Source: Bolinopsis microptera (taxonomy: Eukaryota; Ctenophora; Tentaculata; Lobata; Bolinopsidae). From it: DNA of 64,000 nucleotides. The DNA lies in contig NC_087077.1 of assembly GCF_026151205.1 (NCBI RefSeq), positions 6,990,983-7,054,982 of the forward strand. The letters run 5' to 3'. Position 1 is the stretch's first letter; every line of letters begins with the position of its first letter. Made by a program: the position numbers and the translations under genes. The notes under the pieces are model-generated. The model was not told the DNA's origin, ran no database searches, and saw only the letters and a list, made by a program, of their open reading frames with translations. Of the stretch, positions 30,557 through 51,276 are shown in pieces.

Positions 30557-30905
30557 CAGTGAGGAGGGTCCGATCACATGAGGATCATGATTGGTCCTGT
30601 GTGTTGAAGTGGTGTTTGCATCCTCGCTTTCCCAGCTTTCTCGCCTAGTGAGTCTGCTGCTAGCCACGCCAGATCCAGAAAAAGAGCGGTGTCTATTATT
30701 GCTGTGACCAATGGAGGATGGATGTGGGATGTGTGGCTAATCGTCAGGTGGGAAGAGTAGTTACACGTTGTTATTCATCCTCCTCCTCGTCCAGCCTCCT
30801 CTAATTTATAATCACATTCAGTGTGTGACTTTGTGTGCTTGTGTGCCTGGTTTGATCCTTCTGTTTTTAGAGATTGATTTGATTAGTGTGTAACGGCGAC
30901 TTGCG
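30557..30905. promoter_or_regulatory. Promoter- or enhancer-like region next to the CCAAT/E-box array
   Basis: More CCAAT motifs lie beyond the array in both orientations: ATTGG at 30590-30594 and CCAAT at 30708-30712. TCACATGA and pyrimidine-rich CCTCCTCCTCGTCC (30779-30792) are also present. Base composition is GC-richer than nearby DNA. No transcription unit can be identified on either side, so the assignment rests on motif clustering only. Confidence 0.35.
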
Positions 30906-31089
30906 CTGCTTTGTTGAGCACCACTTTGTTGAGCACCACTTTGTTGAGCACCACTTTGTTGAGCGCCACTTTGTTGAGTGCCACTTTGTTGAGCACCACT
31001 TTGTTGAGCGCCACTTTGTTGAGCGCCACTTTGTTGAGCGCCACTTTGTTGAGCACCACTTTGTTGAGTGCCACTTTGTTCAGCTCCAC
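30906..31089. repeat. 15-bp minisatellite, about 12 units
   Basis: Unit TTTGTTGAGCACCAC with variants GAGCGCC and GAGTGCC; the last unit is changed to TTTGTTCAGCTCCAC. The 15-bp period keeps several frames open on both strands (pentapeptide repeats such as NKVAL or FVEHH), which is a by-product of the period and not evidence of a protein. Confidence 0.95.
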
Positions 31090-33384
31090 TGTCTATCTGG
31101 TGTTAACTATTAGTAAACCTGTAGTGGAAATCTAGGGTTCCTTTATCTTGTTGAAATACAGCAGTTTTAAAAAATCTGGGTTTCTAAATATATAATACTC
31201 CAGAGTACACTTAAACAGTTAAACCTTACAAGCGTTGTCAGTGGAAATAAAGATGTGTTAGCTAGATAAAAATAGTCGACAAATCCTGTTTGCGTTTGGA
31301 ATTCGCCATAAATTTATTAAACTGGAATAATGAATATTATGCTTTAAGGTATAACTTTTCCTTCGACGCTTAACTTCAGCATGTGATATTAGAGTGTCAA
31401 AATAATCAGGCCATTTAAATTAGGCTTGCAGCTCTCTTAGTATTGTTGTTTTCTATTTATATCCGAACTGCAATGAGAACTTCGGATCCAGTTTTAATTG
31501 CTTATAATCATTACATATTGACATATTATTAGCAATTCAACATACGGCCTGACACTTTTCAAACATATTCCATTTTAAATCCCATAGAAAATGGACAAGC
31601 TGAAATACTGAAATAAAAGCCTGTATCCACTTGAACGTAATTCCCTTAGCTTTTTCTTTCTAGATGTGCCGATATTATGGAATGCAATACCCTGTTAACT
31701 AGGAATGCTCTGCTTCAGCCGGGTTATTATCACTAGTCACTACTAGGTATTTAAAGTTCCAGGTCACTATCAAAAATCAAGCCACTAATGACACGAGTCG
31801 ACCACTATTTCAACATCATATTTGGAATTTTTCCGGAAACATCTGAAGGTAGCCGGACCACTTTCGTTGATGGGAAATACCATGCTCTAACTTGCTCTAT
31901 CTTGCTCTAACTTGCAGTTGATTGGATAATACTTTCATCGTTGTGGTCAGTTGAGATTTAGTATGCGGATATTATGTTCTTTTGAAGAAATAAGTTCCGC
32001 CTTTTGAACACTTGCAATTATCAACCTGACACAAACAGAGTGGAGTGCTTGTAACTAATTAATGCATCGTGTTTAGAGCGAATTAAAAATATTTCCGTAA
32101 AACAAAGGTTTATTTGTGGAGTAATAAGGATATTTACCTGAGTACTAGAGGACTGGCACCACATGTACCATGGTGAGTGCTGGGCTCACAACACAAATGT
32201 AATATCCGGCTCGATCAAATGTTTTACAGTACCTGGACCTGGCTTTCCTCGGGTAATAACCCTTCTCAGTCACTGATGAAGTGCTGATAGGAACTTGGTA
32301 TTTTACATGCTTTAATTCTTGGACGTTTTGACATCATGCTACAAGACATTTTGAACTATATTGTGAACTATATTCTCATAAAGTATCCATACAGCGTTTA
32401 GTCGTTGCTTTATCATTAGCTTTCAAACAGTATCAAGATTCTTTTAACTATTACAGTATTACAGTGAACCCAGATCTAAGCTCGCCGCTCGAACCATTCT
32501 TTTATCTGCTAGAAAGTATCAAGATTCTTTAATCTATAAGAAAGTATCAAGATGGGTGTGCACCATTCTCTTATCCAGACTAGTATCTTTTAGTAATTAT
32601 ACAGATTCCAGACAGAAACACGTGCTGGGAAAGCCAGATTGGCAGATTTACTACCGATCTCTCAAAGTAAAGAGTTAGATAGCTCCCTTTCCTTTAGATT
32701 AGAATCATCTATTGTTGTCAGAAAAACAGCTTTCTATAAACCGTTGTAAAGCGCTATTGTTCCCGTTCTTTAAGAAGGCTTTACTCCGCGATTTTAAAAT
32801 AGGGATAATGCCTATTAAGCTTTGAATCACCACTAGATTCAGCGTATGACATAGTGACGATCATTAGCCTGGGATCCTTCTTTCTTTTTATTCTATCGAG
32901 TGTTCATTCTATAAAACCTGTTGATCTTTTGTGACATTTTATTTCTGCCTGTGCTCACAAGATACCGTCCTTTTAATCTGAGCTAATAATAGCCCGTCAA
33001 TGAATGGGTCAAACATAGCATAATATAGCTCCTCCATCTTTAAAAACAGCAGTCTGAATACATCATTGAATAGATCACATGATATTATAGCGCTTTGATT
33101 ATGTTTGATTACACGAACCCTGATTAATGGTTCATTAATAGAGCTTTATCCGTGATTGTTGGGGGCCGTGCACAGTACCTGCTTGCAAATTGGCTGCTAG
33201 GTAACACACATGTGGGACACGGAGCACTGCTAGGTTGTCTCGTGTAATAACACTCACGCTGCTATCGGAACACTCTCGGAACCAGCAAATAGCCATGAAT
33301 ATTGAATTATGGAAGGCGTTTAAAGAGCAGTGGGCGTAAGAGCTACGATTATCAAGTTTGCTCTGTGGCACGAGTTTTGTTGAG
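31090..33384. other. Non-coding stretch, no gene seen
   Basis: AT-rich, unrecognised. A short AAGTATCAAGATTCTTT-type word recurs three times at 32429-32555, and TTGCTCTAACTTGC-type words are doubled near 31890-31915. Confidence 0.4.
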
Positions 33385-33502
33385 AGTTGCTCGCGCCTAC
33401 CACCACGTCTGCAACGATTGGGCGACAATCGACATCTGTCCGACAGCGACATCTGTCCGACAGCCGAATTAGGGATTGCGGACAGATGTCGCTGTCGGAC
33501 AG
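33385..33502. repeat. Perfect 24-bp inverted repeat built from a 17-bp unit
   Basis: CTGTCCGACAGCGACATCTG and four more bases (33436-33459) are matched exactly by the inverted copy at 33479-33502, with a 19-bp spacer. The left side consists of two direct copies of CGACATCTGTCCGACAG (33431-33464). A CTACCACCACG word (33395-33405) matches the 12-bp repeats found at 33757. Confidence 0.85.
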
Positions 33503-33700
33503 GATTCGTTTTTGGCGATATCTGTCCGAATTTCGGATCATATTGTAATTTCGGTTCACATTCGTATTTCACAAGCTCACGGGTAATCTCGTGACGTTGC
33601 TCCCATTGTTCTAATGCTGATGTGATCCATTGAGAACTGATCCATCGATACGTGATTGACTAGTTGAGGACAGGAGCGTGCTAGCCGTACACTAACTGAG

Positions 33701-33816
33701 TCGGACAGATGTCGCTGTCGGACAGATGTTGCTGTCGGACAGGAGTCGTGTTACCCCTGCCACCACGCCTGCCACCACGCCTGCCACCATTCCTGCCACC
33801 ATTCCTGCCACTACGA
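33701..33816. repeat. Compound repeat: 17-bp TCGGACAGATGTCGCTG units and 12-bp CTGCCACCACGC units
   Basis: About 2.5 units of TCGGACAGATGTCGCTG (33701-33742), in the opposite orientation to the 33431 copies, are followed by five 12-bp units, CTGCCACCACGC or CTGCCACCATTC (33757-33816). Together with 33385-33502 this forms an inverted pair about 200 bp apart, suggesting a foldback structure or the two ends of one element. Confidence 0.75.
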
Positions 33817-36065
33817 CTGACACCGCAATTTGTAGCCACTGACATCCCTTCAAAATATGTTTTTCACATCCTTTCACATTATATAATATCATGTTTATTG
33901 TTCGTGTACATTTGTGGCTAAATTTCTGCGGTCCTGAATTGTTTGAATTCCTTCACACCGTTCCTTCTCCCTTTCTCCAACTCAAATTACATTTGTGGCC
34001 AGAAAATTAAATTTTGACAGCTTCACCACTAGATCTTAGTAAATTTGAAAATGTAAGTTTTGCAGGCTGAACGGGTTTTCAGTTCCCTGGCTCCCTGGCC
34101 CTGGTTTCTTTGACTTAATGTTTAAAAATTCCTGTCTTTTCTCGATGTTGTGTGCTCAGGAGTCAGGGTGTTTGTTTGGTCTGCTAATGATCGTGATGCA
34201 CTCAGCGCTCTCTAAAAGCTGCAGCAGACGGGGTTTGGATTTAACTGGAAGGATATTGAAATTGACCAGCCATTGAAGATGAAATCTTGATCTCCAGCTA
34301 ATTGAATAATTCTGAGAACTTGCTTGATCGTCCCATTCTAAAGTTATTGACCCAGCTTATCGTTACATAATGAGACGCGAGAATAGATTATTGAGTAGAT
34401 ATTGTAGACTCATAACTATATTTGTAAATAACCGCGCAGCCGATAGTTGGGCATTCTCGGCCACAATGATCTAGTAGCATTATGTTTCATATGACAATAT
34501 GATAGAATCGAGTGTTGAATCGAATAAGATAATAGCCCGTGACGTCACATATCTGATGCACCAGACTTACATCTTCTTCTAAGTTCGTAAAATTCTATTG
34601 TTTGCAAATAGCAAATAATCCAGAATGATCCCTATCACGGCATGTCCCTCATTTCTCTTGTGCAAATACCTACATATAATATGATGATAGTTAGCTTTGC
34701 GGTAACATCCACTGCACTCTGTTATTTCTACCGTGATCGATTGACGGATTGGCTCTGAACTTGCCAGCTTGTGCACGATCATGGGTGAAAGAAGCTATAC
34801 AAATTTCTGAATGCCAACTCTCAGATACTACGAGATGTGTCCAGTTTTGTACTGACCGAAATTTTGTCTTATGCTCTAAGTATTAGTGTGCATGTCTGAG
34901 GCCCATATCATTCATAACTTCATGAGAATCAATGTTACAGGCTAGCTTCTATAATGCTTGTGATGCTATCAATTACACGCCACACGTACCGTGAGTTTTA
35001 AAATCTTCATCAGTGATGTCTCTTGTGTTAAACTGTGTGCGAGTTGCTTTTCTTGTCCCTCTCTTTAGTTTATAACAGTTTACACTTTACAAGATTTAAT
35101 ACTTTCCGTACTTGGTGTATTTTTGGATATTCTAGAGAGGGGTGACCTGTTGAATCTGTGATCTAACTTCTAGCACCTCGGCCTCCTTTACTATTCGTAA
35201 TGAGGCAGCCTTTACTTTTCTGGCTTTCTAAAAATTGTGTTTCTTTGAGTTTTTTTGTATCATCGCTTCAATGGTACAACTTGAATGCGTCTAAGTTTAT
35301 TTCACTTCAATCTTGACATCAATTTGCATTATATTATATTTATTAAAATATATTGGTAGTCGGCTGATCCTTACCCTCGCATAATATATCTTAAAAGATC
35401 CGCCGCTAAAGTTTATAATTGGTTGATTAGTTGTCGACATGCTAGATTACAGACGCTAGTTGTCTGTGATCATTATGCCCAACTGCAGATCATTTGCTTT
35501 CCTGGTGTCGGGCCATTTTTTGAGAACTTTATGGGATTCTTCTTACAGTTTATGTGTTTAAACTGTCCCATTATGCCGTTTACAGGCCTAGTGACAATTG
35601 TCATGTATAAATATAATGACCCTATCAGAGTATCAGATTGTAACCTGTGTAAAGGTAGCGAACCTGACCAGTGAGCTCGTCTTGACTCTCGCGGATACAA
35701 CTTTCTAACTTCGTAGTTAAGGATGGCCTGCCGTTATAACTTTATAACTTTGTAGTAAAAGAAAGTTACTTGCCGTTTTTGGTAAGAAGCAAAATGCTCT
35801 CTTTTTGAGTTATTGAGACTTGTCTGCATGCAGATTGGTTAAAACGAGGCTTATGTAATGTTGTAATTGTTTGTAGCTTTGTAGACGATGCTTGTCTTGT
35901 GCTGGTATGCTTGTTAGTATCAGCATTTACTAGAGAGCTCTGTAAATATACAAATATAAACCGTCCATCAACAATTTTGAACGTCATTGAACTATACTGT
36001 GTTCGTGTTTGGCCACAATTGCGAATTATTGCAATTTTCGTTATCTAAAAGGGCTGGACGATTAA
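33817..36065. other. Non-coding stretch, no gene seen
   Basis: Unrecognised AT-rich sequence. A doubled ATAACTT(T/TT)-GTAGT-AA word lies near 35700-35760. The repeated CATATGACGTATAATT motif begins only at the element that follows. Short open frames without motifs. Confidence 0.4.
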
Positions 36066-36780
36066 GGGGGCCCCCGATTATTAGGGGTCAGATCATATGA
36101 CGTATAATTAGTGATGTGACGTATAATTAGTGATGTGATCCACCAGCTATGATCTACAGAACATGTGAACTCTACCCTATATCTAGCCCAGTTTAATTTC
36201 CGAACAAGGATTCCCGGATCGGGACTGAGAAAGCTGTAAATGAGTTCCCGTCACAAGTGTGAGTGAAGTGAGGGGTGTCAGAGGGCATATGCGGATGTGA
36301 TACGCTGTCGACATATGGTAATGCGGACACCGCAGGGGATTGTTCTGTAGACACTAATGCTGTCGGTTTGACAAGACATAAGCCCCGGCACAATCTCCAA
36401 AAGCGTAGCAAGGATTCTCACCGTACGTAAGAATGCGATACTATTGTCTTTCATCTTCCAGTATATATACCTAAGAACACTTGATCGGCTAACTCCCCTC
36501 GCCTGCCTATGGCACGTACGTCTCACATCCCTTGATACGAGAACCCTCTTTAGCAAGAGCTCCCGTCCCTTATGTGATCTACGAGTCGAGCAGTCAGATC
36601 ATGTTCACTTCTTAATGTACGGCTATGATTTACAGAATTGACATGTGATTTGTGAACTCTACCCTATATCTAGCTCATTTCTGGGTCAATTAAATTCTAC
36701 TGATGGATCACATCACTAATTATACGTCACATCACTAATTATACGTCATATGAATTGACTCCTAATAATCGGGGGCCCCC
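36066..36780. mobile_element. 715-bp element with 77-bp terminal inverted repeats and LINE-tail interior
   Basis: Left repeat 36066-36142 and right repeat 36704-36780 are inverted copies differing at 3 of 77 positions. The ends begin GGGGGCCCCCGATTATTAGG and contain two tandem copies of GACGTATAATTAGTGATGT. No target duplication is visible. Just inside both ends, CTATGAT-TACAGAA and GTGAACTCTACCCTATATCT occur in direct orientation (about 36147-36187, 36622-36672). The interior (36490-36607) matches the LINE 3' tail at 9440-9565 in inverted orientation. No coding motif; non-autonomous. Confidence 0.85.
36490..36607 (+). repeat. LINE 3'-tail module inside the inverted-repeat element
   Basis: Reads TCTCACATCCCTTGATACGA, then TTTAGCAAGAGCTCCCGTCC, ATGTGATCTACGAGTCGAG and GATCATGTTC, the same ordered words as the minus strand at 9565-9440. 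It sits within the inverted-repeat element at 36066-36780, so either a LINE inserted there or the element captured the tail. Confidence 0.65.
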
Positions 36781-38930
36781 CTTTGTCGGCCTCCCATCTA
36801 AAAGAACAATAATGAATAAATCGTCCCCTTCGCTATGGCAGAATTGGCGAACACATGACAAAATGGTCGTAAATTTATTTGACAAAGATCCTCTCCCCAC
36901 TCAATCAATCGCCCAAATACAGTGACCTAGAATAGCCCTCTTGTAAATATCTCTTCATCCGTGAGACGTGACCACAATCCGCCCCCACATTCCACCCCCA
37001 CTATTTTCCCGCGTTTTCTGGTTATTCTCGTGAGGTTCCGCCCCCGCCCCATACAGATATTAATACATTACAGTCTCCCACACACACAAACACACTTAAA
37101 CACACTTAAGCACAGGCCCCCATGTGGTCCTCGTTCACCGCCTCAACTTCTCTACTCGCATTGTTCGTACCAGAATTTGTAATTTTACTTCTACAATTAT
37201 ATTATAATGTACTCGCTGTTATTATTCAATTTTCTGATGTTTTGTTCTCTTAGATTTGGGTGTTTTTTACTGTTCTTTCAGCAGTGAGGGTCCCCGTTTC
37301 CTGCTTTTCCATATTCTACAGAAAACATGCTTCTCATATTTTGACACTGAAAAGCTGAAGTGAAGACAGAATCTGTCTTAAATGTAAGCAAAGTGCAGTA
37401 AAATTCCTACTTATTTTCGTACAAATTTTAGACATATTCTGTCTTCGCCACCTAGCGAGGAGTCAAACCATCCTTCATCTACTCAAATCTCGTTTCTAGG
37501 GCTGTGGTCGTAAAACTTTAGTACAGTTTAGTCAACGCTCACTGCTTTACTGTAAGCACTTCCCTTTTTTGCCTTAGTTATTAAAAAGTTTTCTGTGCTT
37601 TATTTCTGTATTCTTTTAGATTTCTGAATAATGGAGCATCACCTCCTTACTCTGTATCTTATCCTAACTTCTTAACAAATGAGCAAATGACAGCAGTTCT
37701 GCTTTTTAAAAGAGTGTTTACAGTTTACACGTATGACATTAGGTCACTGTTACATTTACTTAACGTCTGTTTTGCGCCACCCTAATATTATTACATTGTG
37801 TTTAATCTTGTTTGTTATGATTGAATAGTGCTCTGGGAGGGTGTTACAATATTAGCATAAAGTGTTAAGCGCTGGGGAGGGGGGTTTGTGCTTGCTTATT
37901 CGGTTACTAGGTCGTGTTAAAATTGTGACCTTGCTTACAAGTTACTACTTAGTTCCGTGGAAATATACCACTCCTCGGTTTCTTGGAAATAGACCAACGG
38001 CTTTACCGTTTTACCATCTAATTATTATTTTTTCATTCATCTGTTATCTGATTCCTGGAGGGGGATTATTTAAAACATATAAGTGATACGAAAAGTTTGT
38101 TTTCAGCAGGAGCTTTCAGAATACATGTTTGAATCGCTTTTTCGGCTGTTATCTGATTGTGGAATTTGGGCACTATTGATTTTTTTTGATCTGATCATTG
38201 TTTTTTTTATTGTAATTGATTGAAATGAAATGATCCTTTTAATCAAACCTCTCGCAGGTTAAAAATATTCCATCGGCCTCTGCTAGTTTGTGTTTTAAGT
38301 ATACAAGTGACCACACTATTATTATGCAAATTTGTAATGTCATTAGTTTAACGTCAGTACCTAGTTGAGTGTGTACTGTGCCGGACTAACACAAAAACTA
38401 CTAAACAGTAAACACTGTATAATCTTATACTCTTCCATGTTCTTAGCAATGTGTTTTAAATGGCCGTATTCAAAATTTAAACGTTTGGTCGTGAAACATT
38501 ACAGAAACTCGGATCTCTGTATTTCACCAAGATAATTGATGTAACAATGTTCGATGTCGTATAGCAATCAGTCCTTAAAATTATCTCTGAGTCGTTATAA
38601 AGTTGTGTTCAAATTACGGTAATTCAGCCTATTGAAAAGGTTCAAAACTTTTGGCCACGAGCCACATTGGTCATTTTGTCATTTTCATATAAAAGAATGG
38701 CCATCGCTTATATTTAATTGACAGCAAAATTCACTTTCTTGGCTTAAGTCTTTAAAAGACTTTCTATAGCTCTCCAGTACTACGAAATGGTCGATGTTTA
38801 AATATGAATTCATTTTTAAATTATGGTCGTATGGCGGGCGTAGTATAATAGCACTTTGACGTTTGAGGTAAAGTCGAAACTTTTGGGCGATTGGCCTTCG
38901 TAAATGTTAAATAGATAAATGTTAGTGGTA
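36781..38930. other. Non-coding stretch, no gene seen
   Basis: Unrecognised. CA-rich words (CACACACAAACACACTTAAA) lie at about 37078-37110. Open frames at 36961-37182 and 37862-38086 lack motifs. Confidence 0.4.
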
Positions 38931-39190
38931 AATAACCGCCGTCTGCACGATTTGTATTTAATTGAGATATAATCGTTGATTTATATCCTGTACTGGTCCT
39001 GGATTATTAATTGTTCTCTGATCTACTATAGAATTTTGTTGATACAACGAAGTAGATTTATTTTAGCTTCTGGCTATCTTCCAGTTCCAGGATTTATACC
39101 GGCTACAACCCACTTTTGTTCATCAGTTCTATATCTCAATAACCGCTGACTTCACAGTCTGTATTTAATTGAGATATAATCCTCTACTAT
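38931..39190. repeat. Pair of about 45-bp direct repeats
   Basis: AATAACCGCCGTCTGCACGA then TGTATTTAATTGAGATATAA at about 38932-38974 resembles AATAACCGCTGACTTCACAG then TGTATTTAATTGAGATATAA at about 39140-39182. The second half is identical over more than 20 bp. The copies are probably remnants of one dispersed repeat. Confidence 0.65.
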
Positions 39191-47798
<8,608 letters not shown>

Positions 47799-48222
47799 TT
47801 ACTCAGTGCTCACTTTTATTACAGTATCTTAATAGAAACTGTAGAGTGCGTGCCACTATTATATCTGAAAAATACACGGCTCACCCAATGCTCACCTTTC
47901 ATACTGTATCTCTATAGAAACTGTAGAGCGCGTGCCACTATTATATCTGAAAAATACACAGCTCACTCAGTGCTCACCTTTCTTACAGTATCTTTATAGA
48001 AACTGTAGAGTGCGTGCCACTAATATATCTGAAAAATACACAGCTCAACCAATGCTCACCTTTCTTACAGTATCTTTATAGAAACTGTAGAGCGCGTGCC
48101 ACTATTATATCTGAAAAATACACAGCTCAACCAATGCTCACCTTTCTTACAGTATCTTTATAGAAACTGTAGAGCGCGTGCCACTATTATATCTGAAAAA
48201 TACACGGCTCACTCAGTGCTCA
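47799..48222. repeat. 82-bp tandem repeat, five units
   Basis: GAAACTGTAGAG recurs at 47835, 47917, 47999, 48081 and 48163, a constant 82-bp spacing. Each unit contains CTCACTCAGTGCTCACCTTT, ACAGTATCTTTATAGAAACT, GTGCCACTATTATATCTGAA and AAATACAC. Units alternate between two small variants: CTCAGTG against CCAATG, and GAGTGCG against GAGCGCG. Confidence 0.95.
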
Positions 48223-50365
48223 CAGCAGCTCGTGCTGCTCACAGCGTGCCCCATCAGCTCACTGCTATAATGTATTCTATTCTCATTATGCCTTGTAGGA
48301 GATAATCATTGTGGTTAGTCCCGGGCATGTGTTGCAGAGGCAGTGTCTTCAAGTAACAGTACCTTGTGTCTGGTGAGCGCGGCAGGAGGGCGGGGTTCTT
48401 GGAACCCTCCATCCAGTCTAATCGTTGTGTACCAAGAGTGGGTGGAGGTTCTGATAGTAGTTGCACGCATTACCGGGATGCTTCAGAGCACTACTGTAGT
48501 GTGTTGGTGGGGATCGCAGACTTTAATTGCTGGATGGTTGTGCCTGGTATTTTGGCAATTAGTGATCCTTGCAATTCATTATTTTGAGGAGCTCTTTGTT
48601 GTTGAACCTGGACAATCTTTAGTCTCGTGTTTTTCTTTCCCTTTTTCGGGTAATGATTGTAACTTTAAGCGTGTTTAGCTGCGCTATTTTCTGCTTTCTT
48701 AACTTTCCTACCGGTGATCGAGCCTTTCATACCGGTAAATCGTAGTTCAACTGTATCAGAGTTTGCTACCATAGCTCCGCTCTAACTGATATTCCAACTC
48801 CTCGTCCGGCCTTCTCTTACAACTAAACATCAGAGTTACCAGACTGCTAGATGTTAATATAAGGTCTAAGAGTTACCAGACGTTACTAAGGTCCGAGGAC
48901 CACCTCCAGTAACCTCCGGCTCCATATTATTATCCCATAATGTCATCACCTCATCCAGTTCAACAACTATTTCAGGAGTGTTTTCTCGGAGACTGTTCCT
49001 TATAACCTTAGTACCTGGATCCCAATTAATGACACGGAGAACTTTAAAGGTCTTAACAACCTTTAACAGAGGCCCCTTTCATCAGCTATTATTTCACTGC
49101 TGCAAACATCTACTGGTATGTTAGCAATGCGTGAGTTAAGTATTGCTAATTGAAGAGTTAAGCATCATGCGGTTTGGTATCATGCGGTTGGAATGAAGGC
49201 AACCTCGTCGAAAGTAATTAGTAGTTTAGTGCTCATGAAGATGTCTATTGTCTCTCCAGAGTTGCCGTGAACAGACGACCCAATGACACCCAATCTTTGT
49301 GTACACTGATCACAATCAACAAAATACCTGCTTGTTTAGTTGTCAGTACCTTTTTGAAAATGTTTGTATTTTTGATGAGGCTGAAACATCCACTATCATT
49401 ATAACTTATTAGGAGTTGAAACAATAAAAGGTCCTCATTGCAGATTAGTCTTCCTTTCAAGCAGTAGAGTAGGATAAAGAGAGGACCGTTTCCCTCTCCC
49501 TGCAGATCCACCCCTCCCAGGCAGTCTTTATGCAGAAACTTCTGATCACGTGGTTACACTTGTCAATACACGCGATTGTATTCAACCAACTCTCACTCTC
49601 CATTTACAGATTTACAGCTCGAATAATCTAGTTTCCTCCTCAAAACACGTCACGTGATCCTTGTCACGTGTTATAAATTTCCTCCGCAAGCATTTCACTG
49701 ATTGGTAGAGAATCTTTCTTTCCACTGCGAGTGTGTACGTTAGCTACTTACTTACTGTCAGTTTTGTCTCGCTGCTTAACACAAGTACATTCTCCAAGTT
49801 CTCTTCCCTGATGATTGGTGTTGGATAATATAAATACTGACGTTTATAGCTAATGACTAGACTATTAGCCATTCAGTAATATCGCCCTCTCATATCACCT
49901 CTGATATTACTTCATAATCAATAATATCACGTACATAATCAGTAATAATATTACTATTATGGCATGGTGTATTTACGCACCGTAATTTGCTTTCTGTATT
50001 TAACCTTCATACTCCGTTACCATCGTTACCTCTGTGTTGGTATCACATGCAAATGTCATCATTCGTGTAGTAGTAGTGAATCTAGTGGTACTGATATATT
50101 TTCACAAGAGTATTATACCCAACATTGACCGGCGAACTGATAGCTACTTCAGAAGCAATGAAACTACAATCTTCTAGATAAAATGAGTCATAGTACTTTC
50201 AGCCGGAGCCATCATAAGTGACATAAATCTAAAAGGTAGTATGGTTAGTTTCTAAATATAAACTCAAACTCTGAAAAGGAAACTGCCGTGAAATATGAAA
50301 CATCAATAAAAGGACCAATTATTTAAAAAAATAATTTATGGAAAGCCCCTCAGGCAAAATAAAAA
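48223..50365. other. No gene seen; E-box/TATA cluster near 49645-49690
   Basis: Unrecognised sequence. At 49645-49690 CGTCACGTGATC and TGTCACGTGTTATAAATTT place two CACGTG E-boxes next to a TATAAA-like word, with ATTGG at 49701. The cluster resembles a promoter, but no gene is evident downstream. Open frames at 48343-48678 and 49245-49511 lack motifs. Confidence 0.35.
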
Positions 50366-51097
50366 TCAATTATGCAATAAAGGAATCTTAAAAGGGTTTG
50401 TACTATTCATTCCTGAGGGGCGGAGGGAATTTAAGGCATGTATATATCGGTGCTCCTTAACATCTAAACTACTAGGACTTGAATTTTCTAGGATACACAC
50501 TGAAACACTATTGTTAAAATTTTCCTTCTGAGTCAGTCCATGCTCTATATGGAGGTGGAGTCCTACGCAGTTTGAGTCATCATCCGTGTCAACCTTTTGC
50601 CCACTGATGATCTTGTAGAATGCTCTTCTGTGTTCGCCAAACCTTACCCGTAGCATTCTGGTGGATTTGCCTACGTATGGTTTCTCACACAGTTTACATC
50701 TGATCAAATATATGATGTTGTAAGTGATGCATGTACCTGGTGCTGGTTTTACCCGTTTCCCATTGATGCTGATTTGTGTAGCACTATCAATAGACTCACA
50801 CGTTGCACAGTTCTTCTTTCTACACGGCCTTGTTTGACCATGCTTATTCCCCAGAGCTATTTCTTTCACCTTAACCAACCGGCTTTTGAGGTTGCTTCCT
50901 GTTTTCTTGACAAATTGGAAGAACTTTTTGCCATTCTTCTTTTCTTCAAGGGTGTTACTCTGTTGTTTTGAGTCACTCAGGTTACAAAAACTTCTGGTCT
51001 TCTTTAAGTTCTCCTCATACTTTTTCACTGTGGTGACAATGTCAGAGTCACTTCCGTAGGTTGAGACAACCCTTATTGGTAGGATCTCTGATATATT
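50366..51097 (-). pseudogene. Penelope-like element fragment: linker and GIY-YIG endonuclease
   Basis: The minus-strand frame is open from a stop at 51098-51100 and gives ILPIRVVSTYGSD, then a 220-codon stretch from ATG 51028. The cysteine linker is C69, C74, C77 in PCRKKNCATC, then the GIY-YIG domain IIYLIRCKLCEKPYVGKS (105-122), R129 with EH (132-133), and a late Glu in VKEHRYIHALNSL near 192. RT motifs are absent, so only the C-terminal third is present. The frame is undamaged, but the element is severely 5'-truncated. Divergence from the copy at 24628-26105, such as YVGKS against YVGET, indicates a different PLE lineage. Confidence 0.9.
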
Positions 51098-51276
51098 TTA
51101 TAAGGGGGTCGACGGTCGTGGCAGTCCTGATATATAATGCAGTGTAATGATTGTCCGAATTCTCATGAGGGGTATTTAACGTGTGTTATCTGAGCTCTCA
51201 TTGATCGGGGATCTGTTATTCAGGGATCAGGAATCTGCTGGTGCCTGCTTTGACCGGAGGAGACCTTCTGTCTTTT

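Noticed and set aside
30883-31135. Pentapeptide-repeat proteins in three frames
   Set aside because: A 15-bp repeat period keeps all these frames open; no start context, domain or splice support.
32160-32200. ATG/GTGAGT splice-donor-like site
   Set aside because: An isolated donor with no adjoining coding frame or acceptor.
48343-48678. 111-codon open frame (+) overlapping a second frame
   Set aside because: Hydrophobic, low-information peptide with no family motif; likely chance.
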